A DNA stretch of 64,000 nucleotides. Origin: Burkholderiales bacterium (GTDB lineage Bacteria > Pseudomonadota > Gammaproteobacteria > Burkholderiales > Burkholderiaceae_C). Both the position numbers and the translations under genes were made by a program. Below the pieces are notes generated by a model, which did no database searches, had not been told where the DNA came from, and saw only the letters and a list, made by a program, of their open reading frames with translations. The stretch spans positions 1 to 64,000 of the forward strand of contig JAGWTH010000012.1 of the NCBI GenBank assembly GCA_028868995.1, in the 5' to 3' direction. This document shows positions 11,412 through 20,626 of the stretch, piece by piece. Positions within the stretch are counted from its first letter, which is position 1; the number at the start of each line of letters is the position of its first letter.

Positions 11412-11744
11412 ATGGCCCGGGCGGCGCGGCAGCATTACCACGTCTACGTCGTCGAACTGGACGACCGGGTCTGGAACAACGCGCGCTTTCGCCGCAGCAA
11501 CCCCGACTACCGCCTGGGCATGCCCTTCGTGTACGTCGGCATGACCGGGCTCGACCCCGACCTGCGCTTCGACCGCCACAAGGCCGGCATCCAGGCCAAC
11601 GCCTTCGTGCAGGAGTACGGCGTGCGCCTGCGACCGGACCTGTATGCCGTCTACAACCCCATGCCCTATGGCGCGGCCTGCGAGATGGAGGTGGAGCTAG
11701 GGATCGCGCTGCGCGAGAAGGGCTACGGGGTCTGGCAGGCGTGA
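11412..11744 (+). CDS. Small GIY-YIG-like protein
   Basis: A 110-residue single-domain protein that I recognise only by pattern. VYV near residue 11 and YVG at 41-43 resemble the GIY...YIG strands. R52, R55 and H56 (LRFDRHKAG) match the conserved Arg/His helix, and a glutamate-rich helix (EMEVEL, 91-96) could supply the metal-binding Glu. The first two strands are separated by a longer insert than usual. If this is right it would be a nuclease-fold protein of the kind often found as stand-alone genes with unknown role. It starts seven bases after the TAXI gene and may be co-transcribed. It ends 22 bases from the convergent DUF1631 gene. Confidence 0.6.
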   Translation: MARAARQHYHVYVVELDDRVWNNARFRRSNPDYRLGMPFVYVGMTGLDPDLRFDRHKAGIQANAFVQEYGVRLRPDLYAVYNPMPYGAACEMEVELGIALREKGYGVWQA

Positions 11745-11766
11745 GCGCCCCACCCCGCCGGCCGCT

Positions 11767-13854
11767 TCACAGGCTGGAACTGTTGCGCCAAGCCGCGCGG
11801 GCGACCGCGTCGAGCGCACCTTCCACCACGGGTTGCGAAGACACGAGGCGCAGCGTGCCCTGCGCCAGCAGGCCGTTCAGCTTGCGGCGCGTCATCGAGC
11901 GCGCAGTGCCGTTGGCGTGGGTGAACATGAACAGCAGCCCGTGCGGGCTGGCCCAGGTGAGCTGCCAGCGTTCCCAGCGCTCGCCCAGCAGGTCCACGTA
12001 GGCGCCCACGTCCAGGTCCGGCGGCGGCAGCGTGTCGGGCTCCGACGCCTCCATGCCGGCGGGCGCCGAGGTCTCCGGCACGAAGCCCGACTCGTAGATC
12101 TCGAGCGGCGCCAGCCAGGTCGCCGAGGTTTCGGGCGCCGGCTCCGGCTCGCCGGCGCGCAGCGCGCTGCCGGTGGCGGCCGACAGGGCCAGGTCGCGCA
12201 GCGCGGACAACAGGTTCTGCCAGCGGTCGGTGTCCGCCGGCAGGTGGTCGATGGCCGCCAGGCCCTCGTCGATGCGCGCGACCAGGGTGCGGTGCTGGCC
12301 GGCCACGCGAGCGGCCAGCGCCGCCTGCACGCTCCACAGCACCGCCTGCACCACCCACCAGCCGCCGCCCGGATCCTCGTCGCCCGTGGTGTCGGCCAGC
12401 CGCGCCTGCGCCATGAACTGGGCCCAGGGCCCCGTGAGGAAGGCCAGGGCCTCCCGCGGCGCCCGGGCCGCGTCCGGGCGTTCCAGGATCTGGCGGGCGA
12501 TGCGTCCGGCCAGCAGGTTGCGCTGCTCGGCGCGCATCAGCGCGCGCACCGCGCGCTCGCGGTTGCGGCGGCCGCGCGGCTGCACCTCGTCCCAGGCTTC
12601 CTGCAGGGCCGACAGGGCGATCTCGAAGGTGTCCGGGCCGTGGGCGCCGACATCCAGCAGGACCTCGGTGGCCTGCTGCAGGCCCTCCAGGAAGGCGGTG
12701 AAGCCCGCGTCCCGGGGCGAGGCCCAGGCCAGGCTGCGCTGCGTGACCTGCTCCAGCAGGCGGCGCGCCGGGTGCTGGCGGTCGCTGAAGAAGCGCGGGT
12801 CCACCAGGGCCAGTCGCAGCAGCGGCGGCTCCAGGTCGCGCACGATGTCGCGCACGGCGGGCAGCAGACGCGGGTCGCCCGCCAGCTGGTCCACCATCAG
12901 GTGCACCACCTCCAGGCCCAGGGCCTGGGAGGGTCGCCTGGCTTCCTGCCGCAGCGCCTCGCGGAAGGCGGCCAGGCTGTCTTTCTGCTGCCCCGGCATC
13001 GCGGCCTGGCGCTGGCGCAGCTGCAGCAGCAGCTGGTCGACCTTGCGCATGTCCTGCACCATCTCCAGTGCCGCCGGCACCGTCGCCGAGAAGTCACTGT
13101 CGGAGAAGACGATCACGCCCTCGTCGGCAACCTCGGCGGCCGGCGCGCCGCCCAGCAGCCGGCGCAGTTCCAGGATGGTCAGCTGGGTGGTGCCTTCGAG
13201 CGTCTCGCGCGCCACGTCCTCGTCCGCCCCGGCCGGGACGGCGCCGGCCGGCCGCAGGCGCTGCGCCAGGGCGGCGTAGGTCCGCGCCAGCTCGGGCGCC
13301 ATCAGGGCCGGCAGGTGGCGCAGCCAGCGGCGCCGCACCGCGGGCGACACGGGGCTCTGGCGCGCCAGCCGGTAGATGCCGCGGGCGTAGACCTCGGGGC
13401 GAAGGGGATGGCGCTGCCGGCCACCGCGCGGCGCCAGCTGCGCCGCCTCCAGAGCGGCCTCCAGGGCCGCCAGCTCGGGGCGCACGGCCGCCTCCAGTTC
13501 GTGGGCGCCGCGCACCAGGTCCGCGTTCTCCTGCACCTGCTCGTCGCCCAGCAGCGGCAGCGCGTCGAAGCTGAGGGAGGAGACCCGGTCGCCCGCGATC
13601 GCCTGGGCGATCTCGGCCAGCAGCGCCTGCGGAAAGGCGGCCGCCAGCGCCTGCTGCTGCTCGCGCAGCACGTCCGCGGCCTCCAGCAGCAGGTTGCGGT
13701 CCACCAGGTCCTCGATCGCCGCGGCCTGCGCCGGCAACTCGCCCAGCGCGCGAGCGAGCGTCGCCCGCATCAGCTCGCCGCTGGCGACAGCGGCGTCCTT
13801 GACGCAGGCGCGATAGAGCGACTGGTACTGGGGTGGTGGCGTGGGGCCGCTCAT
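11767..13854 (-). CDS. DUF1631 family protein, paralogue 1
   Basis: A 695-residue, largely helical cytosolic protein with no membrane segments. It is homologous along its length to the protein at 15626-17872. Shared blocks include the central DPRFFSDRQHPARRLLEQ-like motif (about residues 345-375) and the C-terminal module (QLTWASPHGLLFMFTHANG, then SMTRRKL). That C-terminal module looks like a small beta-domain of the kind found in PilZ-like regulators, but canonical c-di-GMP motifs are not obvious. No function is assigned. It is the last gene of an operon after DUF1631 paralogue 2 and ettA, starting 28 bases after the ettA stop. Confidence 0.85.
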   Translation of the reverse strand: MSGPTPPPQYQSLYRACVKDAAVASGELMRATLARALGELPAQAAAIEDLVDRNLLLEAADVLREQQQALAAAFPQALLAEIAQAIAGDRVSSLSFDALPLLGDEQVQENADLVRGAHELEAAVRPELAALEAALEAAQLAPRGGRQRHPLRPEVYARGIYRLARQSPVSPAVRRRWLRHLPALMAPELARTYAALAQRLRPAGAVPAGADEDVARETLEGTTQLTILELRRLLGGAPAAEVADEGVIVFSDSDFSATVPAALEMVQDMRKVDQLLLQLRQRQAAMPGQQKDSLAAFREALRQEARRPSQALGLEVVHLMVDQLAGDPRLLPAVRDIVRDLEPPLLRLALVDPRFFSDRQHPARRLLEQVTQRSLAWASPRDAGFTAFLEGLQQATEVLLDVGAHGPDTFEIALSALQEAWDEVQPRGRRNRERAVRALMRAEQRNLLAGRIARQILERPDAARAPREALAFLTGPWAQFMAQARLADTTGDEDPGGGWWVVQAVLWSVQAALAARVAGQHRTLVARIDEGLAAIDHLPADTDRWQNLLSALRDLALSAATGSALRAGEPEPAPETSATWLAPLEIYESGFVPETSAPAGMEASEPDTLPPPDLDVGAYVDLLGERWERWQLTWASPHGLLFMFTHANGTARSMTRRKLNGLLAQGTLRLVSSQPVVEGALDAVARAAWRNSSSL

Positions 13855-13882
13855 CGCGGCGGGCCCTTCCGGGAGTCCCTGT

Positions 13883-15547
13883 TTATTTCAGGGCTTTATA
13901 GCGCACCCGGTGCGGTCTTGCACCTTCCTCGCCCAGGCGGCGTCGCTTGTCGGCCTCGTATTCCTGGTAGTTGCCGTCGAAGAACACCCACTGGCTGTCG
14001 CCCTCGGCGGCCAGGATGTGGGTGGCGATGCGGTCCAGGAACCAGCGGTCGTGGCTGATCACCAGGACGCTGCCGGCGAATTCCAGCAGCGCATCTTCCA
14101 AGGCACGCAACGTTTCCACGTCGAGGTCGTTGGAGGGTTCGTCCAGCAGCAGCACGTTGCCACCCTGCAGCAGGGTCTTGGCAAGGTGCAGGCGGCCGCG
14201 TTCACCGCCGGACAGCATGCCGACCTTCTTCTGCTGGTCGCCGCCGTTGAAGTTGAACCGGCCGCAGTAGGCGCGGCTGGCCATCTGGAACTTGCCGATA
14301 TTGATGATGTCCAGGCCGCCCGAGACGTCTTCCCAGACGGTCTTGTCGTTGGCCAGTTCGTCGCGGTGCTGGTCGACGAAGGCCATCTGCACGGTCTTGC
14401 CGATCTTCACCTCGCCGCTGTCCGGCTTCTCCTTGCCGGCAATCAGCTTGAACAGCGTCGACTTGCCCGCGCCGTTGGGGCCGATGATGCCCACGATGGC
14501 GCCCGCGGGCACCTTGAAGCTCAGGTTGTCGATCAGGACCCGGTCGCCGAAGGACTTCGAGACGTTCACGAACTCGATGACCTCGTGCCCGAGGCGCTCG
14601 CCCACGGGGATGAAGATCTCGTTGGTCTCGTTGCGCTTCTGGTATTCGTAGTCCGACAGCTCCTCGAAGCGGGCCAGGCGGGCCTTGCTCTTGGCCTGGC
14701 GCCCCTTGGGGTTCTGCCGCGCCCACTCCAGTTCCTTCTTCATCGCCTTGGTGCGGGCGTCCTCGGTGCGCTGTTCCTGCTCCAGGCGCGCCTCCTTCTG
14801 CTCCAGCCAGGTGGAGTAGTTGCCCTTGTAGGGGATGCCGCGGCCGCGGTCCAGCTCCAGGATCCACTCGGCGGCATTGTCCAGGAAGTAGCGGTCGTGG
14901 GTGATGCCCACCACGGTGCCGGGGAAGCGGGCCAGGAACTGCTCCAGCCATTCCACCGACTCGGCGTCCAGGTGGTTGGTGGGCTCGTCCAGCAGCAGCA
15001 TGTCGGGCTTGGACAGCAGCAGGCGGCACAGGGCCACGCGGCGCTTCTCGCCGCCCGAGAGGTTCTTGATCACGGCGTCCCAGGGCGGCAGGCGCAGGGC
15101 GTCGGCGGCGATCTCCAGCTGGTGTTCGGTCTCCTCGCCGCCGGCCGAGGCGATGATCGCCTCCAGCCTCTGCTGCTCCTCCGACAGCTTGTCGAAGTCG
15201 GCGTCGGGCTCGGCGTAGGCCGCGTAGACCTCCTCCAGCCGCTTCTTGGCCTCCAGCACCTCGCCCATGCCGCCTTCCACCGCCTCGCGCACCGTCTGCT
15301 CGGGATCGAGCTGCGGCTCCTGCGGCAGGTAGCCGATGCGGATGCCCGGCATCGGCAAGGCCTCGCCCTCGATCTCCTTGTCGATGCCGGCCATGATCTT
15401 CAGCAGCGTGGACTTGCCGGAGCCGTTGAGGCCGAGGACGCCGATCTTGGCGCCGGGGAAGAAGCTGAGCGAGATGTCCTTCAGGATCTGCCGCTTGGGC
15501 GGCACGATCTTGCTGACATGGTTCATCGTGTAGACGTACTGGGCCAT
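13883..15547 (-). CDS. ettA: Energy-dependent translational throttle protein EttA (ABC-F)
   Basis: A 554-residue ABC-F ATPase that binds the ribosomal E site and gates the first elongation cycle according to ATP/ADP ratio. There are two nucleotide-binding domains: first Walker A GLNGSGKST with signature LSGGEKRRVALCRLL, second Walker A GPNGAGKST with signature LSGGERGRLHLAKTL. The charged linker between them and the first-domain arm are present. Length matches the E. coli protein. The start is ATG at 15547 (MAQYVYTMNHVSKIVPPKR). It sits between two DUF1631 genes on the same strand with short gaps (78 and 28 bases), so an operon is likely. Confidence 0.96.
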   Translation of the reverse strand: MAQYVYTMNHVSKIVPPKRQILKDISLSFFPGAKIGVLGLNGSGKSTLLKIMAGIDKEIEGEALPMPGIRIGYLPQEPQLDPEQTVREAVEGGMGEVLEAKKRLEEVYAAYAEPDADFDKLSEEQQRLEAIIASAGGEETEHQLEIAADALRLPPWDAVIKNLSGGEKRRVALCRLLLSKPDMLLLDEPTNHLDAESVEWLEQFLARFPGTVVGITHDRYFLDNAAEWILELDRGRGIPYKGNYSTWLEQKEARLEQEQRTEDARTKAMKKELEWARQNPKGRQAKSKARLARFEELSDYEYQKRNETNEIFIPVGERLGHEVIEFVNVSKSFGDRVLIDNLSFKVPAGAIVGIIGPNGAGKSTLFKLIAGKEKPDSGEVKIGKTVQMAFVDQHRDELANDKTVWEDVSGGLDIINIGKFQMASRAYCGRFNFNGGDQQKKVGMLSGGERGRLHLAKTLLQGGNVLLLDEPSNDLDVETLRALEDALLEFAGSVLVISHDRWFLDRIATHILAAEGDSQWVFFDGNYQEYEADKRRRLGEEGARPHRVRYKALK

Positions 15548-15625
15548 GGAAGTGTTCTGCGGGGAGACTGGCAGGAAACCCGCCATTATCCCGGATGACG
15601 AAATGGCCCGCCGGCGCGGCCGCTC

Positions 15626-17872
15626 TCAGGCCTTCTTGTCGAGGCTGTTCTTCAGCGCGGCCTGGGCGACCTGGTCCAGGGCCTCGTCCACCACCGGCCG
15701 GTCCGCCACCACGCGCAGGTGGTCGGTGCTGCGCAGACGGTCCAGCGTGCGCCGGGACATCGAATGGGCGGTGCCGCCGACCGCGGTGAACATGAAAAGG
15801 GTCGCATGCGGGCTGCACCAGGTCAGCTGGGCCCGCACCCATTCGCCCTTGATCTGGATCTCCACCCAGGTGCCCACGCGCAGCTCGTCGGCCTGGGCGA
15901 CCGGCTCGGCGTCGCCCGCTGCCTCCCCTTCCGCGGCGCGCTGCTCCTGCTGCCGCTGCGCCGCCTCCTTCTGCGCCGCCTCCGGCGAGGCGACGTGCTC
16001 GAGGTCGGTCTCCAGGCCGGGAAAGTCCACGTAGCCGGATTCCTGCACCTCCACGCCGTCCAGCCACATCTCGACCTCGCTGTCGCTGAACTGGGACTCC
16101 TCCTCCCAGGCCTCGTCGGCGGCCTGCTGCAGCCCGGGGTCGCGCCCTTCCTGCACCGCCGCCTTGTGCAGCGTGATCAGGTGGTCGAAGAAGCGCTGGG
16201 TCAGCTCCGGCGGGAAGTGGATGCGCGCCAGGCCCTCCCGCATGCGCTGCAGCAGCCCCGGGATCATCTGCACCAGCCGGCGCGCGCGCCCGCGCTGGGC
16301 CGAGGTCTTCTGCACGCTCCAGACCAGGTCGTCGACCAGCGCGCGGTAGCCGAAGGGGTCGGAGGAACCGTCCGTGCAGCTCAGCTGCGCGTCCGCCACC
16401 ACCTGGGCCCAGGCGTTGCGCAGGAAGTCGCGCACGAAGTCCGCGACGTCCAGTCCCTCCACCAGCTCCAGGAATTCGGCGGCGAGCTTCTGCGCGAGCA
16501 GGTTGCGCTGCTCCGCGTGCAGCAGGGCCTTGGCCGCCTCCTCCCGCTTCTGCTTGCTGCCCCGGTCCTGGTCCTGCCACTGGGCGCTCAGCTGGTCCAG
16601 CAGCTCGCCGAAGGTCTCGGCGTCCACCACCTTGCTCTCCAGCCACCGGCTGGCCGACTCGATCGAGGCGATGAACTGCTGCCAGCCCGGGTCCTGCTCC
16701 GACTGGAAGGCCAGGCTGCGCTGGGTGATCCGATCGAGCACCTGGCGCGCCGGGTGCGTGCGGTCGCTGAAGAAGCGCGAGTCCTCCTTGGCCAGCCGGT
16801 GCACCGCCGGCTCCATGGCCTTGAGCTGGCGCTTGAGCGCCGGCAGCAGCCGCCGGTCGTCCAGCAGGTGGTCGAACATCATCTGCACGACCTCCTCGCC
16901 CAGCTGCGCGCCGATGCGCGGGGGCGCGGCGGCCGGCCGCCCGACGTCGGCCAGCATGTCCACGGGCTGGGCCGGGACGGGGGCCGGCCTGGCCCGCTGC
17001 TCCAGCCGCTTGACCAGTTCGTCGGTCTTCTTCAGGTCCTGCAGCAGCGCCATCGAGGCCGGCACCGTGTGCAGGAATTCCGCCTTCTTCGGCGGGTCGA
17101 AATCGCCGGTGAGCAGCTTGCGCAGGCGGTCCAGGGTCAGCAGGGTCTTGGCGGCGGTGTCGGTCACCGTCTTGCCGCTGGCGCCCGTGGACTTGTCGAT
17201 GCGGCCGCCCAGGGGCACGGCCGGCTCGATGCCGGTGGAGCGCAGCCAGTCGGTGAGCTCGCGGTACAGCCGCCTCAGGTTGACGCCCAGCAGGCCCGCC
17301 GCCGGCGTGATGACCGCGTCGCGCACCTGCGGGTCGGTCACGTGCTGCTTCAGCGCGAACTGCAGTGCCCGCACGAACACGTCGGGCCGCACCGGGTTCA
17401 GTCCGGGCTGGATGGTGCGCCAGCCCAGCATGGTGCTGACCAGGGCGTCGAGGCCGGGCAGCGTGTCGTCGACCGCCAGCGCGACCTCCTGCTGCGCCCG
17501 GGCGATCTCGATGCTCTGGTCCAGTTCCTCGTCGGCGAACAGCTGCAGGTCCTCGAAGCGCAGCACCTCGGCGACGGTCTGGTCCTTGCCGCCGCCCTCG
17601 TAGACCAGGCGCGTGAGCTCCCGCACGAAGGTCTCCTGGATGGCGTCGGCGTCCGCCTGCAGCGCCAGGATGGCGCTGCGCACGCCGGGCAACTGGAACG
17701 CCGCGACGCGGCGCGGACCGGTCGCCGTCACGCCGGTCTCCAGCCCCTTCAGGACGTCCGTGATCAGGGGCCCCGCCTGCTGCAGCATGGCGGCCAGGCA
17801 GTCGCTCAGCGAGGGCTGCAGCTGGGTGGGATCGTCCGCCACGCCGAGGCGCAGCTTCATCGGTTTGGCCAT
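15626..17872 (-). CDS. DUF1631 family protein, paralogue 2
   Basis: A 748-residue helical protein, first gene of the DUF1631-ettA-DUF1631 operon. Blocks shared with paralogue 1 are EDSRFFSDRTHPARQVLDRI (central) and the C-terminal module QLTWCSPHATLFMFTAVGG then SMSRRTLDRL. It has an extra charged, Glu/Gln-rich stretch (about residues 625-655) before the C-terminal module. The start is ATG at 17872, about 23 bases downstream of the start site expected from the -35/-10 pair at 17900-17928. Function is unknown. Its promoter region is shared with divergent rhlE, which suggests a link to RNA or translation. Confidence 0.86.
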   Translation of the reverse strand: MAKPMKLRLGVADDPTQLQPSLSDCLAAMLQQAGPLITDVLKGLETGVTATGPRRVAAFQLPGVRSAILALQADADAIQETFVRELTRLVYEGGGKDQTVAEVLRFEDLQLFADEELDQSIEIARAQQEVALAVDDTLPGLDALVSTMLGWRTIQPGLNPVRPDVFVRALQFALKQHVTDPQVRDAVITPAAGLLGVNLRRLYRELTDWLRSTGIEPAVPLGGRIDKSTGASGKTVTDTAAKTLLTLDRLRKLLTGDFDPPKKAEFLHTVPASMALLQDLKKTDELVKRLEQRARPAPVPAQPVDMLADVGRPAAAPPRIGAQLGEEVVQMMFDHLLDDRRLLPALKRQLKAMEPAVHRLAKEDSRFFSDRTHPARQVLDRITQRSLAFQSEQDPGWQQFIASIESASRWLESKVVDAETFGELLDQLSAQWQDQDRGSKQKREEAAKALLHAEQRNLLAQKLAAEFLELVEGLDVADFVRDFLRNAWAQVVADAQLSCTDGSSDPFGYRALVDDLVWSVQKTSAQRGRARRLVQMIPGLLQRMREGLARIHFPPELTQRFFDHLITLHKAAVQEGRDPGLQQAADEAWEEESQFSDSEVEMWLDGVEVQESGYVDFPGLETDLEHVASPEAAQKEAAQRQQEQRAAEGEAAGDAEPVAQADELRVGTWVEIQIKGEWVRAQLTWCSPHATLFMFTAVGGTAHSMSRRTLDRLRSTDHLRVVADRPVVDEALDQVAQAALKNSLDKKA

Positions 17873-17899
17873 GTTGCTGAATTCGAACTACTGCGGCCC

Positions 17900-17928
17900 A
17901 TTATGGGTCGGCGCCTGCCGCCGGCCAA
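17900..17928 (-). promoter_or_regulatory. Sigma70-type promoter for the DUF1631-ettA-DUF1631 operon, with palindrome
   Basis: On the minus strand TTGGCC (17928-17923), a 17-base spacer and CATAAT (17905-17900) form a good -35/-10 pair. The -10 is embedded in a perfect 11-base palindrome, CCCATTATGGG on the plus strand (17898-17908), which could be an operator. Spacing and palindrome are seen directly. Confidence 0.6.
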
Positions 17929-18020
17929 TTTTTGGCAGGACAGGTGACACTTTGCGCGCGACGACCGGTGCTTTGACGCAACGCGGACGGCCGCTGCCGG
18001 CGGACCGCGCGCAAACGTGC

Positions 18021-18204
18021 CACAATACGGCTTCCCGTGGCCTCCAGTTGCCCACGGGCTCAGCGTTTCCGCTGGGGACGAAGCAGGGCCTTTCGCGCCC
18101 GCCGGCTCCCACCCCTGAAACCTCATCTGCCCTGACTGGATCCGGCCCGCCTGGGCCAAGGAACGGCCGATGCCCCCGCGCCCGGGAAGGCGCTTCATTG
18201 CTCC
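18021..18204 (+). promoter_or_regulatory. rhlE promoter and structured 5' leader
   Basis: CACAAT at 18021-18026 is a plausible -10; no strong -35 is seen. The predicted leader is about 170 bases. It contains two hairpins, CCCGTGG/CCACGGG (18034-18040 with 18052-18058) and CAGCG-TTTC-CGCTG (18061-18074). Long structured leaders are common for cold-induced RNA helicase genes. The 332-base region 17873-18204 holds no other gene that I can support. Confidence 0.4.
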
Positions 18205-19884
18205 ATGACGTTTGACGAACTGAACCTCGCCCCAGCCATCCTGAAGGCCGTGCGCGAACAAGGCTACGAAACCCCCACCCCCATCCAGGCCCAGGCCATC
18301 CCGGCCGTCCTCGAGGGCCATGACCTCCTCGCCGGCGCCCAGACCGGCACCGGCAAGACGGCGGCCTTCACGCTGCCCATGCTGCACAAGCTCACCAAGG
18401 GACACGGGAAGACCAACAAATTCGGCAAGGACGGCGTCGCCGCCCTGGTGCTCACGCCCACGCGCGAACTCGCCGCGCAGGTCGAGGAGTCCATCCGCAC
18501 CTACGGCAAGTACCTGCCGCTCACCTCCACGGTCATCTTCGGTGGCGTGGGCATGAACCCGCAGATCGAGCGCATCCGCGGCGGCGTGGACATCCTGGTC
18601 GCGACACCGGGTCGCCTGCTCGACCTGCACCAGCAGGGCCACCTGGACCTGTCCACCGTGGAGATCCTGGTGCTGGATGAAGCCGACCGCATGCTCGACA
18701 TGGGCTTCCTGCCCGACGTGAAGAAGGTGCTGGCCCTGGTGCCGAAGGAGAAGCAGAGCCTGCTGTTCTCCGCCACCTTCAGCGACGAGATCCGCGACCT
18801 CGCGCACACGCTGCTGAAGAACCCGCAGAGCATCCAGGTCACCCCGCGCAACACCACCGTGCAGCGCATCACCCAGGTGGTCCACCCGGTGGGCCGCGGC
18901 CGCAAGAAGGAGCTGCTCGCCCACGTGATCCAGGAACACGACTGGTCGCAGGTGCTGGTGTTCACCCGCACCAAGTTCGGCGCCAACAGCGTGGCCGAAT
19001 TCCTGCAGAAGAAGGGCATCACCGCGATGGCGCTGCACGGCAACAAGAGCCAGACGGCCCGCACCCAGGCGCTGGCCGGCTTCAAGAGCGGCGAGATCCG
19101 CGCCCTGGTGGCCACCGACATCGCCGCGCGCGGCATCGACATCGACGACCTGCCGCACGTGGTGAACTACGAGATCCCCAACGTGCCCGAGGACTACGTG
19201 CACCGCATCGGCCGCACCGGCCGCGCCGGCCGCGAAGGCCAGGCCGTGTCGCTCGTCTGCCTGGACGAGGAAGGCTTCATGCAGGAGATCGAGCGCTTCA
19301 CCAAGCAGCAGATCCCGGTGCAGGTGGTCGAGGGCTTCGGGCCCGAGCCGGGCGAGCAGGCCGAGCCGATCGCCATGGGCCGCCAGGTGCTGTGGGGCGG
19401 CAAGGGCCGCCCGCCCTCGCGCGAGGTGATGAACGCCGCGGCCAAGGCGGCGCGTTCCGAGATGATGCAGCGCATCCGCGAGAACAAGGACAAGCAGGGC
19501 GGCAACGGCCGGCGCAAGGGCGAGGGCGAAGCCCGCAGCGGCGGCGGCCAGCAGGCGCGCGGCAACGGCGGCGGCCAGCCAGGCCGCGGACCCAAGCCGC
19601 AGCATCCCGGACAGCGCCCGCCGCAGGGCGGCGCCCGGCCGCAGCAACCGGCGCGCGACGCACGCCGCGAGCGCGGGGACGACGAGGACGGGGACGAGCG
19701 CATGCCGCGCAACGTCGACCCGCTGCGCACCAACCTGCCCGGGCGGCGCGACATGACGGGCGTCAAGCGCGTCCAGGCCGGCGGCCAGCCGGATCCCACC
19801 CGCACCAGCATCGACAGCATGGGGGCCACCGGCCGGCGCAACCGCGGCCGCGGCGGCAATCCCCCGCGCAACTACGGGCGCTGA
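18205..19884 (+). CDS. rhlE: DEAD-box ATP-dependent RNA helicase RhlE
   Basis: A 559-residue RNA helicase. In order: Q motif [11 protein letters not shown], Walker A AQTGTGKT (Lys51), PTRELA, GG, TPGRL, DEAD ([13 protein letters not shown]), SAT (LLFSATFS), then the second RecA domain with [18 protein letters not shown] and [11 protein letters not shown]. From about residue 385 on, the tail is low-complexity and rich in Gly, Arg, Gln and Pro, as in RhlE-type helicases that remodel rRNA or act in RNA decay and cold adaptation. A GGAAGG element at 18185-18190 is the best ribosome-binding candidate but is distant. It is divergent from the DUF1631-ettA operon. Confidence 0.93.
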   Translation: MTFDELNLAPAILKAVREQGYETPTPIQAQAIPAVLEGHDLLAGAQTGTGKTAAFTLPMLHKLTKGHGKTNKFGKDGVAALVLTPTRELAAQVEESIRTYGKYLPLTSTVIFGGVGMNPQIERIRGGVDILVATPGRLLDLHQQGHLDLSTVEILVLDEADRMLDMGFLPDVKKVLALVPKEKQSLLFSATFSDEIRDLAHTLLKNPQSIQVTPRNTTVQRITQVVHPVGRGRKKELLAHVIQEHDWSQVLVFTRTKFGANSVAEFLQKKGITAMALHGNKSQTARTQALAGFKSGEIRALVATDIAARGIDIDDLPHVVNYEIPNVPEDYVHRIGRTGRAGREGQAVSLVCLDEEGFMQEIERFTKQQIPVQVVEGFGPEPGEQAEPIAMGRQVLWGGKGRPPSREVMNAAAKAARSEMMQRIRENKDKQGGNGRRKGEGEARSGGGQQARGNGGGQPGRGPKPQHPGQRPPQGGARPQQPARDARRERGDDEDGDERMPRNVDPLRTNLPGRRDMTGVKRVQAGGQPDPTRTSIDSMGATGRRNRGRGGNPPRNYGR

Positions 19885-19890
19885 GCGGCG

Positions 19891-19896
19891 TACGAT
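19891..19896 (+). promoter_or_regulatory. -10 box for a probable leaderless transcript
   Basis: TACGAT lies six bases before the ATG at 19903. It is immediately downstream of the rhlE stop, with no Shine-Dalgarno sequence. Confidence 0.4.
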
Positions 19897-19902
19897 GCGG
19901 GC

Positions 19903-20569
19903 ATGAACCGGCCCGCCTCCGCCCCCCCCCGCGCGAGTCGCCCTGCTGGCCGGGGCGACCGGCCTGGTGGGCCGCGCCCTCCTGCAGGGCCTGCTGGCCG
20001 ATGACTCGGTCGCGGCCGTCCACGTGCTGGCCCGCCGGCCGCTGCAGCTGCAGTCGCAGAAACTGAGCGTCCACGTCGTCGACTTCGCCGCGCTGCCGGG
20101 GCTGCCGCCGCTGGACGAGGCCTACCTCGCCCTGGGCACCACCATCAAGGTCGCCGGCAGCCAGCCGGCCTTCCGCGCGGTCGATTTCGACGCCAACCTG
20201 GCCGTCGCGAAGGCGGCGCGCGCCGCCGGTGCGCGCCGGCTGGGCCTGGTGAGCGCCATGGGCGCGGACGCGCATTCCTCGATCTTCTACAGCCGCGTGA
20301 AGGGGGAGCTGGAAGAGGCCCTGGACGGCCTGGGCTTCGAAGGTGTCGTCGTCGCGCGGCCCTCCATGCTCGCCGGCGACCGGGCCGCGCTGGGGCAGCC
20401 GGTGCGCGGCGGCGAGCTGCTGGCGCTGCGGGCGAGCCGCTGGCTGCGGCCGCTGATCCCGCGCAACTATCGCTCGATCGAGGCGGCGGACGTGGCGCGG
20501 TCGCTGCTGCGCGAGGTGCCGGCGGCGCGGGGCAGGAAGGTGATGCTCTCCGGCGCGATGCAGCCGTAG
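19903..20569 (+). CDS. NAD(P)-binding atypical SDR-like oxidoreductase, frameshifted in a C9 tract
   Basis: The protein belongs to the NAD(P)H-binding/NmrA-like group. In frame 2 it reads ARVALLAGATGLVGRALLQG (Rossmann GxxGxxG) and continues to the stop at 20569. The only suitable ATG (19903) is in frame 1. The two frames join if one C is removed from the run of nine C at 19922-19930; that gives a 221-residue protein and total length divisible by three. As written, only a truncated product from GTG 19967, which lacks the glycine-rich loop, could be made. This could be a sequencing or assembly error, a recent mutation, or a contingency tract. The stop TAG is supplied by repeat copy B. Confidence 0.7.
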
Positions 20570-20612
20570 GGTGGTGGTGAGCGCGCGTAGCGCCGAACTC
20601 CACCGAACCCGC
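20567..20612. repeat. Dispersed repeat family 1, copy B
   Basis: Inverted copy of the element at 2-41. It starts TAGGGTGGTGGTGAGCGCGC and ends near CCACC. The initial TAG is the stop codon of the NAD(P)-binding gene. It lies between convergent genes, where a bidirectional terminator would be useful. Confidence 0.6.
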
Positions 20613-20626
20613 CGACCGCGGAACCC

